Assembly (NCBI GenBank): GCA_039679375.1
Contig: JBDKVA010000003.1
Span: forward strand, 1 to 24,598
DNA: 24,598 bases
Origin: JBDKVA01 sp039679375
GTDB taxonomy: Bacteria > Bacillota > Clostridia > Acetivibrionales > DTU013
Reading direction: 5' to 3'
Shown: piece by piece, positions 7,392-13,966 of the stretch
How positions within the stretch are numbered: the first letter of the stretch is position 1
Layout: each line of letters opens with the position of its first letter
Notes under the pieces: model-generated
The model's input: only the letters and a program-made list of their open reading frames with translations
Databases searched by the model: none
What the model was told of the DNA's origin: nothing
Translations under genes and position numbers: made by a program

Positions 7392-8126
7392 GTGGAAACA
7401 ACAATCCGGGTAAAAAATCTGAGCAAGTCCTATGCCGGCATCAAGGCAGTCGATAATGTAGATATTTCCGTTTGCCGCGGTGAAGTATTCGGTTTGCTCG
7501 GGGCCAACGGCGCCGGTAAAAGTACCGCCATTGAGTGTATTTTAGGTACGAAAAGACAAGATAGCGGAACCGTGTCCATTTTAGGGATGGATCCCCAAAC
7601 AGACCGTAAAAAATTGTTTGAGAGGGTGGGAGTCCAATTTCAGGAAGCCAATTATCAAGACAAAATAACGGTATCAGAGCTATGCGACGTCACACGATCT
7701 CTTTATAAAACAGCTTTAAACTATTCAGACCTGTTAAAGCAATTTGGACTCTCGGGTAAATTGAAAAGCCCGGTGAGCGAACTTTCGGGAGGGCAAAAAC
7801 AGCGCTTGTTCATCGTCCTTGCTTTAATTCCCGATCCCGAAGTCGTGTTTTTAGACGAGCTGACGACCGGACTTGATGCAAAGGCCAGACGGGATGTGTG
7901 GAAATGCCTTTCCGATTTGAAAGCAAAGGGGCTGACCATCCTTTTAACCTCTCACTACATGGACGAAGTCGAAGCTCTATGCGACAAAATCAATATCCTT
8001 AAAAATGGGAAAAGCGTTTTCTACGGAACCATGCAAGAGGCTATTGAATCCAGCCCTTATGAGAAATTTGAGGATGCTTACCTCTGGTACGCGGAAGAGG
8101 AGGAAAAAGAGAATGAAATCATTTAA
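7392..8126 (+). CDS. ABC transporter ATP-binding protein, ABC-2 exporter type
   Basis: This 244-aa ATPase is of the DrrA/NatA/CcmA-like group that energises ABC-2 permeases, usually drug or lipid exporters. Walker A is GANGAGKST (37-45), the signature LSGGQKQR (131-138) and Walker B VVFLDE (151-156). The latter is followed by LTTGLD where most relatives have PTxGLD, so Leu replaces the usual Pro. The switch His is in LLTSHYMDE (about 188). The C-terminus is very acidic (EEEEKENE). The start is GTG at 7392, seven bases after AGGAGGG (7378-7384). Its 3' end overlaps the permease gene by 14 bases. Expression is predicted to be switched on by the tandem-HTH MerR through the promoter at 7154-7184. 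The substrate is unknown. Confidence 0.9.
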   Translation: METTIRVKNLSKSYAGIKAVDNVDISVCRGEVFGLLGANGAGKSTAIECILGTKRQDSGTVSILGMDPQTDRKKLFERVGVQFQEANYQDKITVSELCDVTRSLYKTALNYSDLLKQFGLSGKLKSPVSELSGGQKQRLFIVLALIPDPEVVFLDELTTGLDAKARRDVWKCLSDLKAKGLTILLTSHYMDEVEALCDKINILKNGKSVFYGTMQEAIESSPYEKFEDAYLWYAEEEEKENEII

Positions 8127-8856
8127 AACAATGTTCAAAACGGAACTAAAGCTATCCCTGCGCGGCATGGATATGGCCATTTTTGCAATCTGTATGCCGG
8201 TTGTGGTAATGGTTATTCTCGGCATCATTTATGGAAACAAGCTTGCTTTTGACGGTGCCGGATATACCTTTTTAGCCCAATCCTTCGGAGCGGTGTCTGC
8301 AATTGCAGTATGTGCCGCCGGCGTAATGGGACTTCCGCTGGTTATATCCGATTACCGGCATAAAAAAATATTAAAACGCTTCAAGGTAACCCCCACAAGC
8401 CCTGTCTTGATATTAATGGTACAGGTTGCAGTCAATATGCTCTATGCAGTAATTTCGCTTATCCTTGTCTATGGGGCTGCAAACCTCTTTTTCGGTTATC
8501 AGATGGCTGGCTCATGGCTCCGATTCCTGGGCGCGTACGCTTTGGTCATGCTGTCCATATACAGCCTGGGCATGATGATCGGCGGGATTGCACCAAATAC
8601 AAAAGCTGCAAATTTGCTGTGCTCTGTCCTGTATTTCCCCATGCTCATTTTTTCAGGCGCAACTCTGCCCTACGAAATCATGCCTGCGGCACTCCAAAAA
8701 GCTGCGGATATTATGCCGCTGACGCAGGGTATCAAGCTGCTGAAAGCCGCCTCACTGGGCTTGCCGGCCGACGGTGTTTTTGTTCCTGTTATCGTGATGG
8801 CAGCTCTTGCGGTGATATGTATAGGCGTTTCCGTCCGATTTTTCAGATGGGAATAA
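8113..8856 (+). CDS. ABC-2 type transporter permease
   Basis: This 247-aa polytopic membrane protein has about six segments, starting with MAIFAICMPVVVMVILGIIYG near residues 20-40. It has the usual cytoplasmic loop SDYRHKKILKRFKVTPTSP and, before the last segments, the ABC-2 stretch GATLPYEIMPAALQKAADIMPLTQGIKLLKA. It should form the channel for the ATPase encoded immediately upstream. I chose ATG at 8113. AGGAGG (8098-8103) lies nine bases before it, and the product then begins MKSFKTMFKTELKLSLRG, as relatives do. An upstream in-frame ATG at 8005 would add 36 charged residues read from within the ATPase gene and is unlikely. No terminator hairpin directly follows the stop; the first clear one is at 9126-9153. 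Confidence 0.88.
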   Translation: MKSFKTMFKTELKLSLRGMDMAIFAICMPVVVMVILGIIYGNKLAFDGAGYTFLAQSFGAVSAIAVCAAGVMGLPLVISDYRHKKILKRFKVTPTSPVLILMVQVAVNMLYAVISLILVYGAANLFFGYQMAGSWLRFLGAYALVMLSIYSLGMMIGGIAPNTKAANLLCSVLYFPMLIFSGATLPYEIMPAALQKAADIMPLTQGIKLLKAASLGLPADGVFVPVIVMAALAVICIGVSVRFFRWE

Positions 8857-8919
8857 TCCATATTCATTTTGCCACAATTTCCACGATCTCTGATATGATT
8901 GTACAATATAAATAGTCCC

Positions 8920-8948
8920 TTGACGTAAGTATGGAAACGTGAAATAAT
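8920..8948 (+). promoter_or_regulatory. Promoter of the mutS2-like gene leader
   Basis: TTGACG (8920-8925), a 17-bp spacer and AATAAT (8943-8948) form a near-consensus vegetative promoter 345 bp before the start codon. Transcription should begin near 8955, leaving a long leader. This promoter separates the gene from the exporter operon upstream. Confidence 0.6.
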
Positions 8949-8975
8949 ATAAATAATAATTTATAAAAGGTGCGT

Positions 8976-9022
8976 GTGTGTTTGAAGTTGTCGGCTGTAA
9001 AGGTAGTTTTGCTCTAATTTAA
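8976..9022 (+). CDS. Candidate leader peptides (13 or 14 codons)
   Basis: Two overlapping ORFs follow AAAAGG (8965-8970). GTG at 8978 opens MFEVVGCKGSFALI (stop 9020-9022, spacing 7). GTG at 8976 opens MCLKLSAVKVVLL (stop 9015-9017, spacing 5). A third ORF, ATG at 9058 to 9117 (19 aa, MSVCLCYLLPIETNLTDCY), lies just upstream of the first terminator. They are too short for coding statistics. They are listed because their position inside a two-terminator leader suits ribosome-mediated attenuation. Confidence 0.25.
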
Positions 9023-9125
9023 TAACAGCGTAAAAGGTATGCAATACGGCAGGCAATATGTCTGTTTGTTTGTGTTATCTTTTACCGATTGAGACTAACC
9101 TTACAGACTGCTATTAATACACAGG

Positions 9126-9153
9126 CGGCACGATACGGTTATCGTGCTTTTTT
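9126..9153 (+). terminator. Intrinsic terminator 1 in the mutS2-like leader
   Basis: A perfect 8-bp stem GCACGATA (9128-9135) and TATCGTGC (9140-9147) with a CGGT loop is followed by six T (9148-9153). It could also end transcripts of the upstream exporter operon. It lies 140 bases before the next gene, so it also sits inside that gene's leader. Confidence 0.75.
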
Positions 9154-9205
9154 ATATCCATTTTACGAAAGTATTGATATAAAGCTTTATATTTACAGCA
9201 ATTAT

Positions 9206-9246
9206 GCCCGCAAGCGGTCGGAGGTTGTCCGTTTGCGGGTATTTTT
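9206..9246 (+). terminator. Intrinsic terminator 2 in the mutS2-like leader
   Basis: An 11-bp stem with one G-U pair, CCCGCAAGCGG (9207-9217) and CCGTTTGCGGG (9229-9239), with an 11-nt loop, is followed by TATTTTT (9240-9246). It ends only 35 bases before the ribosome binding site of the next gene, a position typical of a regulated rather than a gene-ending terminator. Confidence 0.75.
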
Positions 9247-9292
9247 ATGCTTTAATTTAAAACTCATGTGCTATTTAAAAAGGAGGCTGGAA

Positions 9293-11371
9293 ATGAACAA
9301 TAAGTTAATGACCCTTTTGGAATTTAATAAAATACTTGATATGTTATCAGCGTTGGCAGTGTCGGACAGGGCGCGAATCAGAATCAGCAATCTTCAGCCG
9401 TATCCGGGTATCGCTGACGCAGAGCGTCACTGCAGCGAAACAACTGAGGCGCGCCGCCTGCTTGAATCAATCGGCAGTCCGCCGCTTGCCGCTATGGATG
9501 AACTCGACAAGGTGATGTCACTGCTCGGGAAGAATACCATGCTTATACCGTCTCAGCTATCCTCCGTTGCTGTGTTTCTTACCACCTGCCGCCGCATGAA
9601 GCAGTATTTGAAACGAGGCGAATCCGCTTCCCCGGTATTATCCTCGTTTAGTTTGTCTATTGATCCTCTTGAGGAATTGGAAGAGGAAATAACCCGCTGT
9701 ATCCGCGGTGATACGGTAGATGACCGTGCAACACCGGAAATAAGGAACATACGCCGTCAAATCGAATCCTCAGGCGAGCGGATAAAGCAAAAGCTGAACT
9801 CCATGCTGCGCTCCCATCCGGACTGGTTCATGGACAGCTATGCAGTTCAGCGGAATGGCCGTTATACACTGCCGGTAAAAAAAGAATACCGGCATATGGT
9901 AGACGGTGCAATCATCGATTTATCCCAAACCGGCGCAACTGTTTTCATTGAGCCCGCTACCGTACGGAAAGCACAGGAGGAATTGGACTATCTGCACATT
10001 CAGGAGGAAAATGAGATCCGCAAGGTCTTATATATGCTGACAGGGCTGGTTGAAGATTATGCACAGACTATAAATATTGACATCGAAGGCATGGAAACGC
10101 TGGATTTTTTATTTGCGAAAGCAAAATTAAGCGTGGCAATGAATGCACGCCCACCAAAATTAACCGAGGAACGGCATCTTGTAATCAATAACGGACGGCA
10201 TCCGCTGCTTGACCCTAAAACTGCAGTGCCGTTGAAATTTGCAATCGGCAACGGCATTGACGCCGTAGTAATTACAGGACCGAACACCGGCGGGAAGACG
10301 GTTGCATTAAAGACGGTAGGACTATTATCCCTTATGGCTCAAAGCGGCCTCCATGTACCGGTTGATGATGAGAGCCTGTTCTGCATAAACAGCGCTGTAT
10401 TATGCGATATTGGAGACGGGCAGAGTATTGAACAGAATTTATCCACCTTTTCATCACATATGACAAACATTATCGAAATACTTCATGAGGCTGATAACAG
10501 GTCGCTTGTGCTGCTTGACGAATTAGGCTCGGGGACGGACCCCGCGGAAGGTAAGGGTCTGGCAATAGCCCTTCTCGAAACTTTTAAAAATGCAGGATGC
10601 CTGCTGGTGGCTACCACACATTATCCTGAGATAAAAGAGTTTGCTGCAAATACGCCCGGTTTTTGCAATGCCCGGATGTCCTTCGACCTTAACAGCTTGC
10701 TCCCGCTTTACCAACTGGAACTTGGAATAGCCGGTGAAAGCTGCGCATTGCATATCGCTGAACGCCTCGGACTGCCAAAAGCTATTGTTGAACGCGCCCG
10801 TTCTGCCGCATACGGAAATATTGCTCCAGGCAAAGTAGCCCCTCACGGCAGTAACGGCGGCACCCTGGACGGCAGCTGCAGCGGCAGGCTGATCAGCAGT
10901 TCTGAAGGCAGCTGTGGGGACAGCCGGGCCGACAACCGTGACAATAACGGTATAGACGGTAAAAACGACAGTAACGGCGGAGGCGACAACTCTGTCACAG
11001 TCAGCCAATATAAAAAACTTTTTGACATTGCCGAGAAAACCGGACCCGATGAGAAACCTTCAGAAAAGCCCGTAACATACAGCTTCAAAAGAGGCGACAG
11101 CATCAGAATACGCTCAAACGGAAAGATTGGCATTGTATACACGCCTGTTGATTCTAAAGGTAATGTCGGTGTTCAAGTGCAGGATAAAAAATTTTTAATA
11201 AATCATAAGCGGATAAGGCTTTACATGCCCGCAGAGGAACTATATCCGGACTATCCGAATTATGATTTGTCAATTGTCCTTGATACGGTTGCAAACCGGA
11301 AAGCCAGGCACAAAATGGAAAAACATCACATCGAGGGCAATATCATTATAACGGAAGAGGGCCGGGAGTGA
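9293..11371 (+). CDS. mutS2: MutS2 family ATPase lacking the Smr domain
   Basis: This 692-aa member of the MutS2 family includes B. subtilis MutS2, implicated in resolving collided ribosomes. MutS2-type core and lever regions (about 1-310) contain YTLPVKKEY and DLSQTGATVFIEP. The ABC-type ATPase has Walker A GPNTGGKT (329-336), Walker B LVLLDELGSGTDPAEG (around 404-419) and the THYPEIKEFA stretch. Two things are unusual. The helical, charged region after the ATPase is replaced by a Gly/Ser/Asn/Asp-rich low-complexity segment (about 509-570). After a KOW-like domain (about 597-644) the protein ends with a basic tail containing ANRKARHKMEKHH, not the Smr nuclease domain of full-length MutS2 (near 785 aa). 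ATG 9293 follows AGGAGG (9281-9286). Upstream in-frame codons lie within the leader and terminators. It is probably a specialised paralogue; mismatch repair is unlikely. Confidence 0.85.
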   Translation: MNNKLMTLLEFNKILDMLSALAVSDRARIRISNLQPYPGIADAERHCSETTEARRLLESIGSPPLAAMDELDKVMSLLGKNTMLIPSQLSSVAVFLTTCRRMKQYLKRGESASPVLSSFSLSIDPLEELEEEITRCIRGDTVDDRATPEIRNIRRQIESSGERIKQKLNSMLRSHPDWFMDSYAVQRNGRYTLPVKKEYRHMVDGAIIDLSQTGATVFIEPATVRKAQEELDYLHIQEENEIRKVLYMLTGLVEDYAQTINIDIEGMETLDFLFAKAKLSVAMNARPPKLTEERHLVINNGRHPLLDPKTAVPLKFAIGNGIDAVVITGPNTGGKTVALKTVGLLSLMAQSGLHVPVDDESLFCINSAVLCDIGDGQSIEQNLSTFSSHMTNIIEILHEADNRSLVLLDELGSGTDPAEGKGLAIALLETFKNAGCLLVATTHYPEIKEFAANTPGFCNARMSFDLNSLLPLYQLELGIAGESCALHIAERLGLPKAIVERARSAAYGNIAPGKVAPHGSNGGTLDGSCSGRLISSSEGSCGDSRADNRDNNGIDGKNDSNGGGDNSVTVSQYKKLFDIAEKTGPDEKPSEKPVTYSFKRGDSIRIRSNGKIGIVYTPVDSKGNVGVQVQDKKFLINHKRIRLYMPAEELYPDYPNYDLSIVLDTVANRKARHKMEKHHIEGNIIITEEGRE

Positions 11372-11503
11372 TCCCTATTACAAGTGAAGGATCAGGAGTA
11401 ATCCGGCAACTGAAGCCGATACCGCTGATAACTAATGCGGACTACCGCCTGCAACCCAGCGAATGTACTTATTTCCGCGAATATGAAACTATTTTCCGAT
11501 TTT

Positions 11504-11526
11504 TTATTGCAATTTCGCGGCAATAA
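11504..11526. repeat. Perfect 7-bp inverted repeat between mutS2-like gene and hydrolase gene
   Basis: TTATTGC (11504-11510) and GCAATAA (11520-11526) flank a 9-base loop in the 159-bp gap between the convergent genes. No T-run follows on either strand; T residues precede it on + and A residues follow on the minus strand. It is therefore a weak candidate terminator at best. The rest of the gap shows nothing recognisable. Confidence 0.3.
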
Positions 11527-11530
11527 GTTA

Positions 11531-12406
11531 CTAACTGAAATACTCGATGAGCAATGCATTGATCTCGTCGGCGATCTCATGATTTATGCCGTGGCCGACA
11601 TCAGCAAAGAAACGTGCATTCATATTGTACTTTTCAAGAGCCGCCTTCCCGCCGAGGATGGCAAACGGATCGGCCTCGCCAACCAGGTACAAGGCCTTGT
11701 CCTTGATTCCCGCGATTTGTTCATCTGTGAATCCCGCGACCTTGTGGTATCTCATAGCCATGTTGTTATATCCGCGTATAAGGTATGTGAAATGCTCCAA
11801 GATCAAAGGATTACCGGTAAATACCGTATAGTTCTTCCCTGCAAGCTTTTTAAGAAGCTTGACTACATTACGTTTCGTAGGGATCAATGCCTCCGGCAGG
11901 AAAATCTTCATCATTGTTTTCATCGGGCTTCCTCTTGTGCCTGCAGCCACACTTGAAGCTAAACATGCTATTTTGTTAACACGTTCCGGTCTCATGACGG
12001 CATAACATTGTGCCAGAAAGCCCCCATGCGACACTCCTATAATGCTTACTCTCTCAAGTCCGAGCCCGTTAAGCGTTTCATCAATCCAAATTTCATCTTC
12101 AAAATTTTTATTATAATTTTGATTCGGTACGCTTTTCCCCGGCCCACCAATGGTATCAATGGCATATAGCCTGAAATGTGGAGCCAGTGCGGCGGCGTTG
12201 TATACCCACATCAGTGCAGAGTCGTCTCCGACGCCATGGAATAGTACGACCGGAGTTGCTTCCTCTTTTCCAAAAACATTGACATGTGTTGTGCCGTATC
12301 TGTTCGGTATATCAACCGGCTCCACCTCAACATTCCATGCATCAAGCAAACGGTCATAAGTTTCGTGTATATGCTTTTTTGCTGCATTACCTCTGTAAAG
12401 CTTCAT
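11531..12406 (-). CDS. Alpha/beta hydrolase
   Basis: This 291-aa cytoplasmic alpha/beta-hydrolase-fold protein shows the oxyanion region VVLFHGVGDD (His57-Gly58) and the nucleophile elbow GVSHGG (Ser126). The probable acid is Asp246 in LVGEADPF and the base is His272 in DVGHGINHE. No signal peptide is seen. The IDTIGGPGKSVPNQ stretch after strand 4 is typical of small-molecule esterases, lactonases and haloperoxidase-like hydrolases, but the substrate cannot be told. It is the second gene of an operon: its ATG lies one base after the TGA of the TetR gene, with AGGA as ribosome binding site. The pairing suggests the TetR ligand is the hydrolase substrate or a related compound (inference). Confidence 0.85.
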   Translation of the reverse strand: MKLYRGNAAKKHIHETYDRLLDAWNVEVEPVDIPNRYGTTHVNVFGKEEATPVVLFHGVGDDSALMWVYNAAALAPHFRLYAIDTIGGPGKSVPNQNYNKNFEDEIWIDETLNGLGLERVSIIGVSHGGFLAQCYAVMRPERVNKIACLASSVAAGTRGSPMKTMMKIFLPEALIPTKRNVVKLLKKLAGKNYTVFTGNPLILEHFTYLIRGYNNMAMRYHKVAGFTDEQIAGIKDKALYLVGEADPFAILGGKAALEKYNMNARFFADVGHGINHEIADEINALLIEYFS

Positions 12407-12407
12407 T

Positions 12408-13037
12408 TCAATCCTGCTCCTTTACAAAATTTTTCTGATAAATCCTCTTTAACAGCTCCTGTAGTTCATCTCTGGCAGCGATTTTCGATTCCGGCGTGAT
12501 GATGCCGCCTGAAAAATATTTCTGGAAGATGAACAAAATGATTGCCTGATACTCCGAAGCAAGCCGCGCTGGATTGTCATTAGCAATATACCCCTGTTCT
12601 ATCAACAGCTTGTAAACATTTTCATGGTGGCCAAGCGGTACTTTAAACAGCATATCATGATAAATCCGCGCCGCTTCCTCATTTGTTTGTTTTTCAATTG
12701 TCAGCATTCTGATTAACTTATAAATTTGTTCGTTCAGCAGATAATGTTCCATGTAAGCAACACCGGCGCCAACATAAGCCTCTTCTTTAATGCTTGTTGT
12801 TACAGCAAGAGCGCTGTTGAATTTATTTTTAAGATTTTCTGCAAATTGGTCCGCCTGTCGAAGCAAGGTTTCAAGAATTTCATTTTTATTGACAAAGTGA
12901 TAATAAATTGAGCTTTCCTTTATCCCGACAGCCTTGCCGATATCCCTTATCGAGACGGCATTGCAGCCCTTGTTTGAAAACATATCCAGAGCGATGGCAA
13001 GAATGGTATCCTTTGTGGAAGTATCTGTTTTTTTCAT
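12408..13037 (-). CDS. TetR family transcriptional regulator
   Basis: This 209-aa repressor has an N-terminal HTH (about 12-58) reading MFSNKGCNAVSIRDIGKAVG then IKESSIYYHFVNKNEIL, the TetR hallmark. The remaining helical domain should bind a ligand and dimerise. I start it at ATG 13037, which has GGTGG at 7 bases, rather than the TTG six codons upstream. Two 14-bp palindromes bracket the -10 of its own promoter (13103-13116 and 13128-13141), so autorepression is strongly suggested. It is co-transcribed with the alpha/beta hydrolase gene. Confidence 0.9.
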   Translation of the reverse strand: MKKTDTSTKDTILAIALDMFSNKGCNAVSIRDIGKAVGIKESSIYYHFVNKNEILETLLRQADQFAENLKNKFNSALAVTTSIKEEAYVGAGVAYMEHYLLNEQIYKLIRMLTIEKQTNEEAARIYHDMLFKVPLGHHENVYKLLIEQGYIANDNPARLASEYQAIILFIFQKYFSGGIITPESKIAARDELQELLKRIYQKNFVKEQD

Positions 13038-13102
13038 ATGATAACCACCGTGCAAGCCTTTCGGATTGAATTTTTCCTATGATAATTGCTTATTATTTTT
13101 AC

Positions 13103-13149
13103 CTAACAACTGTTAGATATAATATACCTAACAGTTGTTAGATTGTCAA
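13103..13149 (-). promoter_or_regulatory. TetR-autoregulated promoter with twin operators
   Basis: On the minus strand TTGACA (13149-13144), a 17-bp spacer and TATATT (13126-13121) form a near-consensus promoter. Palindrome CTAACAGTTGTTAG (13128-13141) fills the spacer. Palindrome CTAACAACTGTTAG (13103-13116) lies just after the -10. They are centred 25 bp apart, sit in matching 18-bp contexts (ACCTAACA, two variable bases, TGTTAGAT), and are reverse complements of each other. This fits two TetR dimers blocking polymerase. Confidence 0.8.
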
Positions 13150-13170
13150 GATACAGATATAATTTATTTT

Positions 13171-13269
13171 GATGCAGTTATGGCAGCATCAATCATAATG
13201 ATATAACTACAACTGCATCACCGGTTTTGATGCAGTTCATATTGCATCATTTTGTTGATTTTCTGCATC
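13171..13269 (+). promoter_or_regulatory. Cluster of GATGC/GCATC half-sites before satD
   Basis: Six half-sites related to GATGCAGTT occur in 99 bp: GATGCAGTT (13171), GCATCA (13186), AACTGCATCA (13211-13220), TGATGCAGTT (13228-13237), TGCATCA (13243-13249) and CTGCATC (13263-13269). The third and fourth form a perfect 10-bp inverted repeat with a 7-base loop. The last half-site touches a possible -10, TATGAT (13273-13278). SatD itself has a C-terminal HTH, so it may bind here; the divergent TetR promoter ends at 13149. Confidence 0.55.
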
Positions 13270-13300
13270 TAATATGATACGATTGCCTTGAGGTGTTCAT

Positions 13301-13966
13301 ATGTATTTTGCAGTTATCGGCGACATTATTAATTCCAAAGGCATCGTAAACCGTGCCGGATTTCAAAAAAAACTGGGGGATCTGCTAAACCGGATCAATT
13401 CCGATTACTATACTGAAATTGCGGCTAATTTCATCATCACATTGGGTGATGAATTTCAAGGCCTGCTCACTTCTCCGGCATGTATTCCGGAAGTAATAGA
13501 GAAAATCAAGTTTGCCATCTATCCCGTAAAGGCGCGTTTTGGCATCGGGATCGGCGGCATCGATACGGAGATCAGCCGTGAAATGGCGATCGGCGCCGAT
13601 GGTCCGGCATATTATCACGCCAGGAGTATGATCAATGATATCAAGGCAAATGAAAAAGGTAAAATGAGCGTCAGCTCGGATATCAAGGTCAGCGCCGACG
13701 GCAAATCCTCCATACTCAACCTCATTAACTGCAATCTCAGCCTTTGTTCCTTCATTGAAAGCAAATGGACAAACAAACAGCGGGCTCTGATAGAAGAAGA
13801 CCTGCTGCAGAGTCAGAGCCAGCGTAAAATCGCCTCAAAATTCAACCTGGCACAATCAAGTGTACAGCGCAGGTTTAAAAGCGCAGGCTATTATGATTAT
13901 TTAAATGCGCAAAAAATTATAAAAAGAGTATTAATAGAAGAATGGGGTGCCGCAAATGTTCAATAG
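13301..13966 (+). CDS. SatD family protein with C-terminal HTH
   Basis: This 221-aa protein resembles the SatD family (named from the streptococcal acid-tolerance locus; biochemical role not established). The N-terminal part (about 1-130) begins MYFAVIGDIINSKGI and contains ITLGDEFQGLL and FGIGIGGIDTEI, as well as GADGPAYYHAR. The Asp/Gly-rich pattern resembles a nucleotide-cyclase-like fold. Residues about 165-205 form an HTH, SQRKIASKFNLAQSSVQRRFKSAG, like a sigma region 4 or invertase-type HTH. ATG 13301 follows GAGGTG (13290-13295). Its end overlaps the next gene, a DUF3307 membrane protein, forming the common SatD-DUF3307 pair. The palindrome cluster just upstream suggests autoregulation through the HTH (inference). 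Confidence 0.75.
   Translation: MYFAVIGDIINSKGIVNRAGFQKKLGDLLNRINSDYYTEIAANFIITLGDEFQGLLTSPACIPEVIEKIKFAIYPVKARFGIGIGGIDTEISREMAIGADGPAYYHARSMINDIKANEKGKMSVSSDIKVSADGKSSILNLINCNLSLCSFIESKWTNKQRALIEEDLLQSQSQRKIASKFNLAQSSVQRRFKSAGYYDYLNAQKIIKRVLIEEWGAANVQ

Larger units (their letters stand above)
8955..9292 (+). promoter_or_regulatory. Candidate transcription-attenuation leader with two terminators
   Basis: The 340 nt between promoter and start codon hold two intrinsic terminators (9126-9153, 9206-9246), short ORFs with ribosome binding sites, and competing complementary segments. CTGTAAAGGTAG (8995-9006) can pair with CTAACCTTACAG (9095-9106) with single-base bulges. ATAACA (9022-9027) can pair with TGTTAT (9073-9078). 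GTAAAAG (9030-9036) can pair with CTTTTAC (9079-9085). The last two helices cross each other and would form a pseudoknot or be mutually exclusive. Such leaders control many ribosome-targeting antibiotic resistance genes by stalling on a leader peptide. Assigning that mechanism here is inference. Confidence 0.5.

Noticed and set aside
8514..8915. 133-codon open frame overlapping the ABC-2 permease in another frame
   Set aside because: The permease frame encodes clear membrane segments and ABC-2 motifs; the alternative is Cys/His/Arg-rich and typical of an out-of-frame shadow.
9089..9292. N-terminal extension of 68 residues on the MutS2-like protein
   Set aside because: It would be translated through both terminator hairpins, has no ribosome binding site, and the product would start with a non-homologous segment. 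ATG 9293 has a clear AGGAGG.
10523..11008. 161-codon open frame on the minus strand opposite the MutS2-like gene
   Set aside because: It is rich in Ala/Val, produced by the repetitive Gly/Ser/Asn coding sequence on the other strand, and it is antisense to conserved ATPase motifs.
11504..11526. Terminator for the mutS2-like or hydrolase gene
   Set aside because: The stem is perfect but no T-run follows it on either strand.
11435..11956. 173-codon + frame over the alpha/beta hydrolase
   Set aside because: It is antisense to a hydrolase with a complete catalytic triad and has no independent support.
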